Origin: an uncultured Porphyromonadaceae bacterium
GTDB lineage: Bacteria; Bacteroidota; Bacteroidia; Bacteroidales; Muribaculaceae
Assembly: GCA_947643665.1 (NCBI GenBank)
Contig: CANRWW010000013.1
Coordinates: 1-64,000, forward strand
DNA length: 64,000 nt
Reading direction: 5' to 3'
The notes under the pieces are model-generated. The model was not told where the DNA came from, made no database searches, and saw only the letters and a list, made by a program, of their open reading frames with translations. Made by a program: the position numbers and the translations under genes. Below, piece after piece: positions 59,523 through 64,000 of the stretch (position 1 is its first letter; every line of letters begins with the position of its first letter).

Positions 59523-60346
59523 ATATGCCCCTTCCTTCTCAATGAAACGAAAATCCCTTTGCCCAACCGCGAAAAAACATAAACCACACCCAGAAGAAGC
59601 ACTATCAAGGCCGAGCATGGTACGTCAATATAGGTAGACAGAATCAGCCCACCGGCTCCGGACGCTATCGAGATCACCGCCGACAGCCACATTACTGATA
59701 GGAAACGGCGGCAAAACACCTCTGCCGCCATCTGAGGCAGAGATATGACCGCCATGAGCATCATTATCCCTACAAGCCGTATGGCAAGCACTACACAGAG
59801 GGCTACCAGAACTGTCATTGTCAATGTAATAAAGCGCACAGGAAGCCCTGCCACGTACGCAAAATCCCTGTCAAACGAGCATGCAACTATCTCGCGGAAT
59901 TTCCAGGCGAAAAAGGCTCCGAGAAGCAATGTGTATATCGCGAAAAGCCATAGGTCGCCATAAGAAATATTCAATATGTTACCAAACAGGAACGAATTAA
60001 GTTCCGGCACAAAACCGGGAGTAAGAAACACGAAAAGCACTCCCAGCGCCATGCCTACCGACCATACTACAGCTATTGCCGAATCCTCGCGGACCTTATG
60101 GCGTGAAGCCATCCATTCCACAATCAGGGAAGAACCGACTGCGAAAACACCCGCCATGGCTATGGGGCTTACTCCGAGATAATACCCTAATCCCAGTCCA
60201 CCGAAACAGGCATGGGTAACCCCACCTGTTATTGCCGCGAGCCTGCGAGCCATCACGTAGGTTCCAACCATGGCAGTTGCGACAGCTATTATCAGCACCC
60301 CCACAAGGGCATTTGTAAAAAAACTATATCCTAACAGTTCACTCAT
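59519..60346 (-). CDS. Metal (zinc-type) ABC transporter permease, ZnuB-like
   Basis: MSELLGYSFFTNALVGVLIIAVATAMVGTYVMARRLAAITGGVTHACFGGLGLGYYLGV; multi-TM ABC-3 family pattern. Confidence 0.9.
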   Translation of the reverse strand: MSELLGYSFFTNALVGVLIIAVATAMVGTYVMARRLAAITGGVTHACFGGLGLGYYLGVSPIAMAGVFAVGSSLIVEWMASRHKVREDSAIAVVWSVGMALGVLFVFLTPGFVPELNSFLFGNILNISYGDLWLFAIYTLLLGAFFAWKFREIVACSFDRDFAYVAGLPVRFITLTMTVLVALCVVLAIRLVGIMMLMAVISLPQMAAEVFCRRFLSVMWLSAVISIASGAGGLILSTYIDVPCSALIVLLLGVVYVFSRLGKGIFVSLRRKGHI

Positions 60347-60801
60347 TTCGTCTTAATATTCCCTGTACCCTCACGCCGGGCTTCGGCAACAATCATAAGC
60401 AGTTCATCACGCACTTCAGAAGGAAGTTCTATACCACGCAACTGGATACTACGCGCCCACGGCGCTATGTCTGTTGGCAGAAGGGTGAGAAGCACATCGC
60501 GGAACTCCTCTATCTCCTCATCATCATAACTGCCGGGTGCCCGGCCTGCAAATTTATCAAGCTCCTCATCATCGAAATATTCGATCTTTTCACTTACGGA
60601 AGCAAGCAACGAGTCTTTTTCACATGTGACATGCATGCCACAACACGCACTGTCGTCACCGTCTTCATCCTGCACACGGTCCGGCATAGGCCCGATGGTG
60701 GGATCCTGGGCAGTGCCACGGCGCACATCGCGGCGATGAAACAGATAGAGCACCAGTCCTGTCGCCACTAATGCGAGAAGGATTATAAGAGCACCTTTCA
60801 T
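60343..60801 (-). CDS. Uncharacterised single-TM protein with CCGMHVTC motif
   Basis: N-terminal TM ALIILLALVATGLVLYLF; DDSACCGMHVTCEKDSLL; overlaps both neighbours by 4 nt. Confidence 0.7.
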   Translation of the reverse strand: MKGALIILLALVATGLVLYLFHRRDVRRGTAQDPTIGPMPDRVQDEDGDDSACCGMHVTCEKDSLLASVSEKIEYFDDEELDKFAGRAPGSYDDEEIEEFRDVLLTLLPTDIAPWARSIQLRGIELPSEVRDELLMIVAEARREGTGNIKTK

Positions 60802-62090
60802 GCCTGGTCCTCCTCTTCCGCATCTTCGGATGCATCCGCAACCTCAAAACCTACGGAACGAAGATCGTCCCAATAACCAGGATACGACTTGCTCACACAC
60901 TCCGCACCGTAAATCGTAATACCTGGAATATATACTGATACCGGAGCAAGAGCCATCGCCATACGATGGTCTCCATGGGCATTGAATCCGGGAAGCTCTG
61001 CCACCGGATGGGTCTTACCCTCCCATTCCAGGCCAAAATCGCGCACTTTCTCAACAACACGGCCGATCTTGTCCATCTCCTCACATATTGCCGCCAAGCG
61101 GTCACACTCCTTGGTGGCCAATGTGGCGAGACCCACGAACCTGAACGGCACACCGATAAGGCAACAAGTTACCGCAAGAGCGGGAGCCAGGTCTGGATTA
61201 TCCGTAAGATCAAGATCAAGACGGCCATATATCTCAGGAGACGGGCAAAGCTGCACACCCTCTTCCACATCTTCAGTGGATAGCGTAACACCAAGACATT
61301 CAAAAAGAGCAGCGGCTGCACGGTCACCTTGGATACTGCTTTCCGACAGATTTGTAATATTGATCCATCCGGCCGACAATGCAGATACCTCAAACCAGAA
61401 AGCGGCAGCAGACCAATCCCCTTCGGCAGGTTGCTCAAATGGGGTATAATTGCCGGAGCGTACAACAATTTTAAGTGGTTCACGGGAAGCATCCATGCCT
61501 CGCTGGCGCATCATTTCGAGTGTCATGGTTATATATGGCAATGACACCGGTTCACCATTCAGGTTAATCGTAAGCCCCAAAGTCATATAAGGGGCAATCA
61601 TCAACAATGCAGAAATGAACTGTGACGAGACAGTGGCATCAATAGTTACTTCTCCCCCCACAAGGGCACAACCACGGATTTTTACGGGTGCACACCCTTC
61701 CTTTCCAAGATATTCAATCTGGGCACCGCATCTGCGCAATGCCTCTACCAACGGTTCCATCGGGCGTTCACAAAGCCGCGATGTACCGGTAAGTTCTACT
61801 TCGATGCCGGATTGGATGGAAAAATAAGCAGTAAGAAAACGCAAAGCGGCACCAGATGATTGCACATCAACTTTTATGCATTTTCCCGGCACGTTTTCAC
61901 GGGTTGCCGATATAGCCTCTATAATAACGCGTGTATCATCGCAGTCGGCCACTGCTCCTCCGGGAGCGTCATGATATATTCCGGAAAGCGCATCAAGCAC
62001 CAGCATGCGGGTGGATATGCTTTTGGACACAGGGAGAGTGACCATACCATCCTCAATCAGTTCACCCGGAGGCATAATCGCATATTTCAT
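60798..62090 (-). CDS. aroA: 3-phosphoshikimate 1-carboxyvinyltransferase
   Basis: LPVSKSISTRMLVLDALSG; SSGAALRFLTAYFS; ATVSSQFISALLMIAPYM; FNAHGDHRMAMALAP. Confidence 0.93.
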   Translation of the reverse strand: MKYAIMPPGELIEDGMVTLPVSKSISTRMLVLDALSGIYHDAPGGAVADCDDTRVIIEAISATRENVPGKCIKVDVQSSGAALRFLTAYFSIQSGIEVELTGTSRLCERPMEPLVEALRRCGAQIEYLGKEGCAPVKIRGCALVGGEVTIDATVSSQFISALLMIAPYMTLGLTINLNGEPVSLPYITMTLEMMRQRGMDASREPLKIVVRSGNYTPFEQPAEGDWSAAAFWFEVSALSAGWINITNLSESSIQGDRAAAALFECLGVTLSTEDVEEGVQLCPSPEIYGRLDLDLTDNPDLAPALAVTCCLIGVPFRFVGLATLATKECDRLAAICEEMDKIGRVVEKVRDFGLEWEGKTHPVAELPGFNAHGDHRMAMALAPVSVYIPGITIYGAECVSKSYPGYWDDLRSVGFEVADASEDAEEEDQA

Positions 62091-62190
62091 TTCAAAAACG
62101 GTCTCTTTGTTAGGATTTAAGCATGTTCAGGGTGAATAACCGGCATAATAATTAGGCGGGTCTATCCTGAACGATCATTTCATAAAACAT

Positions 62191-63393
62191 TTATCGTGCG
62201 GACTCTTCCACCTTGCATTCAGCCAGGGCTTTTTCCAGCTTCCCGAGCGCATCAAACAGAGCACTGCGCGGGGTTGCCACGTTCACACGCATGAAACCGT
62301 GTCCCTGCGGGCCGAACATCTCGCCGTCGTTGAGGGCAAGCCCGGCGTGGTTCACCACTAGATCTACAAGCTCGTCATGATCCATGCCAAGGCCGCGGAA
62401 ATCCATCCACACGAGGAACGAAGCCTGCGGACGCACCATGCGTATGCCAGGCAGACGGGTATCTATATACTCCTGCATGGCGTCAAGATTACCCTCTATG
62501 TATTCCACAACCTCCTCAAGCCAAGGCTCTCCATTTGTATAAGCGCTCTCGGCACCGATAGTTGAAACGAATGTGGTGGCGTTGAACTCATTGACTTCAA
62601 GCCAATGGAAGAATGGATCTCGTATTTCGGGATTCTTGACAACGCACCATGAACTTACCAGTCCGGGGATATTGAATGTCTTGCTAGGCGCACCGAAAGT
62701 GATGGCTACAGCCGCCGCATCGTCGCCACAGGCGGCAAACGGATAATGTGTGCGGCCGCCAAGCATGAGGTCGCCATGTATCTCATCTGAAATCACCAGC
62801 ACACCATATTTGCGTGCAAGACGCCCCACTTCCGCAAGTACCTCGCGGCTCCACTGAAGCCCCACCGGATTATGGGGATTGCAGAGCACCATCATGCGCG
62901 GATGTTCAAGTGAGAAAATCTCCTCCAGTTCATCAAGATTCATTTCGTAGCTGCCGTCGGCCGTCGGGACAAGGGGATTCGGCACTACCACACGTCCGTT
63001 ACCTTCAATGACGATCCGGAACGGATGATATACCGGCGGCTGTATGACAACTTTATCTCCCTTGCAAGTGAAAAAATTGATAGCGAAAGCGATCCCTTTA
63101 ACCACTCCGGGCACATAGGTCAATTCATCCCGGCTCACCTCGAAACCGTGCCGGCGGTGCAGCCAGTCGGTTATGGAGCTCCAGTATGTATCTTTCGGAC
63201 GCGAATAACCATAAATCGGATGCGATATCCTATCCTGAAGCGCCTTGGTTATTTCAGGGCATACACAAAAATCCATATCGGCGATCCAGAGAGGTGTAAG
63301 ATCCTCCTTGCCGAAAAGAACCCGAAGATCCTCAAGTTTTGTACAGCCACTTCCGTGGCGGTCAATCACTTCGTCAAAATTGTATTTTTTCAT
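62191..63393 (-). CDS. MalY/PatB-family PLP aminotransferase / cystathionine beta-lyase-like
   Basis: FGKEDLTPLWIADMDFCVCPEITKALQDRISHPIYGYS; LCNPHNPVGLQWSREVL; ISDEIHGDLML; FGAPSKTFNIPGL (PLP Lys). Confidence 0.92.
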   Translation of the reverse strand: MKKYNFDEVIDRHGSGCTKLEDLRVLFGKEDLTPLWIADMDFCVCPEITKALQDRISHPIYGYSRPKDTYWSSITDWLHRRHGFEVSRDELTYVPGVVKGIAFAINFFTCKGDKVVIQPPVYHPFRIVIEGNGRVVVPNPLVPTADGSYEMNLDELEEIFSLEHPRMMVLCNPHNPVGLQWSREVLAEVGRLARKYGVLVISDEIHGDLMLGGRTHYPFAACGDDAAAVAITFGAPSKTFNIPGLVSSWCVVKNPEIRDPFFHWLEVNEFNATTFVSTIGAESAYTNGEPWLEEVVEYIEGNLDAMQEYIDTRLPGIRMVRPQASFLVWMDFRGLGMDHDELVDLVVNHAGLALNDGEMFGPQGHGFMRVNVATPRSALFDALGKLEKALAECKVEESAR

Positions 63394-63600
63394 TGCATGG
63401 TATAATGAGAGGGAAACAGAAGCCTTTCAGGCTTTTATGACACCCGGAACCGCATATATGGATGATTCCGTCTATCGGTAGCAAATTTACGCAAAAAGTT
63501 CCGTTTTCCAACCACCGGCAAGAAAGAAACTATCAAACACAAAACACTATATGCATAGGCTCATGCGTTATAAAGACAACAACTATAAATATCTGGAATT

Positions 63601-64000
63601 ATGGAGAAATGGGAGACGCTCGCGAGCGAGTATCTGTGCCGCCGTCCCTGGATGACAGTAAGAAAAGACACGGTAAAACTGCCTACCGGGGTAGTGAACG
63701 ACGAGTATTATATACTTGAATATCCTACGTGGGTGAACGTCATAGCGATCACAAAAGATGGGAAATTCGTCATGGTGGAGCAATACCGGCATGGACTCCA
63801 GGATATATTCACCGAACTGGTTGCCGGCGTTGCTGAAACAGGAGAAGACCCTTTGACTGCTGCCAAAAGGGAACTGATGGAAGAAACCGGTTATGGGAAA
63901 GGCAAGTGGCGGTTGAACATGGTGGTCAGCGCCAATCCGGGTAGCCAAAACAATCTGTCTTATTCTTTTATCGCGGAAGATGTGGAACCTGTAGGTGAAC
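63601..64000 (+). CDS. NUDIX hydrolase, truncated by the window end
   Basis: Manual translation MEKWETLASEYLCRRPWMTVRKDTVKLPTG...; Nudix box GVAETGEDPLTAAKRELMEETGY fits Gx5Ex7REUxEExGU. Absent from the ORF track because no stop lies in the window. Confidence 0.93.
   Translation, partial: MEKWETLASEYLCRRPWMTVRKDTVKLPTGVVNDEYYILEYPTWVNVIAITKDGKFVMVEQYRHGLQDIFTELVAGVAETGEDPLTAAKRELMEETGYGKGKWRLNMVVSANPGSQNNLSYSFIAEDVEPVGE

Noticed and set aside
1-64000. tRNA, rRNA, prophage, transposase, toxin-antitoxin or defence-system genes
   Set aside because: Scanned by eye in the ORF translations and spacers; none recognised, though small RNAs and diverged elements could be missed without software.

Overview
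64-kb stretch of a Bacteroidales chromosome. Gene content and TTTG-N19-22-TAnnTTTG promoters suggest a Muribaculaceae-like gut organism; this taxonomy is an inference. The window is dense with housekeeping genes (recA, ruvB, dnaX, asnS, rex, aroA, aroQ, ribF, trmB, polyprenyl synthetase, Mrp/ApbC) and a complete glycine-cleavage/lipoylation block (lplA-gcvT-gcvH-gcvPA-gcvPB-lpdA). Accessory and secreted functions include a TonB-dependent receptor with two tandem DUF5689-type lipoproteins, two Cys/Glu-type GH127-like enzymes, a six-hairpin glycosidase, a LamG-GDPD enzyme followed by a Ser-type sulfatase and its anSME maturase, a secreted Ntn amide hydrolase, two PorU-like C25 proteins and a GH25 lysozyme. 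I saw no prophage, CRISPR array, rRNA, convincing tRNA or transposase. The less ordinary signals are: (i) a dispersed TIR-bearing MITE-like element present twice, once inside the gcv operon; (ii) the TBDR + OB-fold lipoprotein locus; (iii) a Cys-motif membrane protein coupled to an ABC metal permease; (iv) a very long Y/G/N/Q/R-rich repeat domain on a pseudouridine synthase; (v) two candidate structured-RNA intergenic regions; (vi) promoters placed so close to start codons that dnaX and trmB look leaderless. All family names come from reading the sequence by eye; no database search was run.
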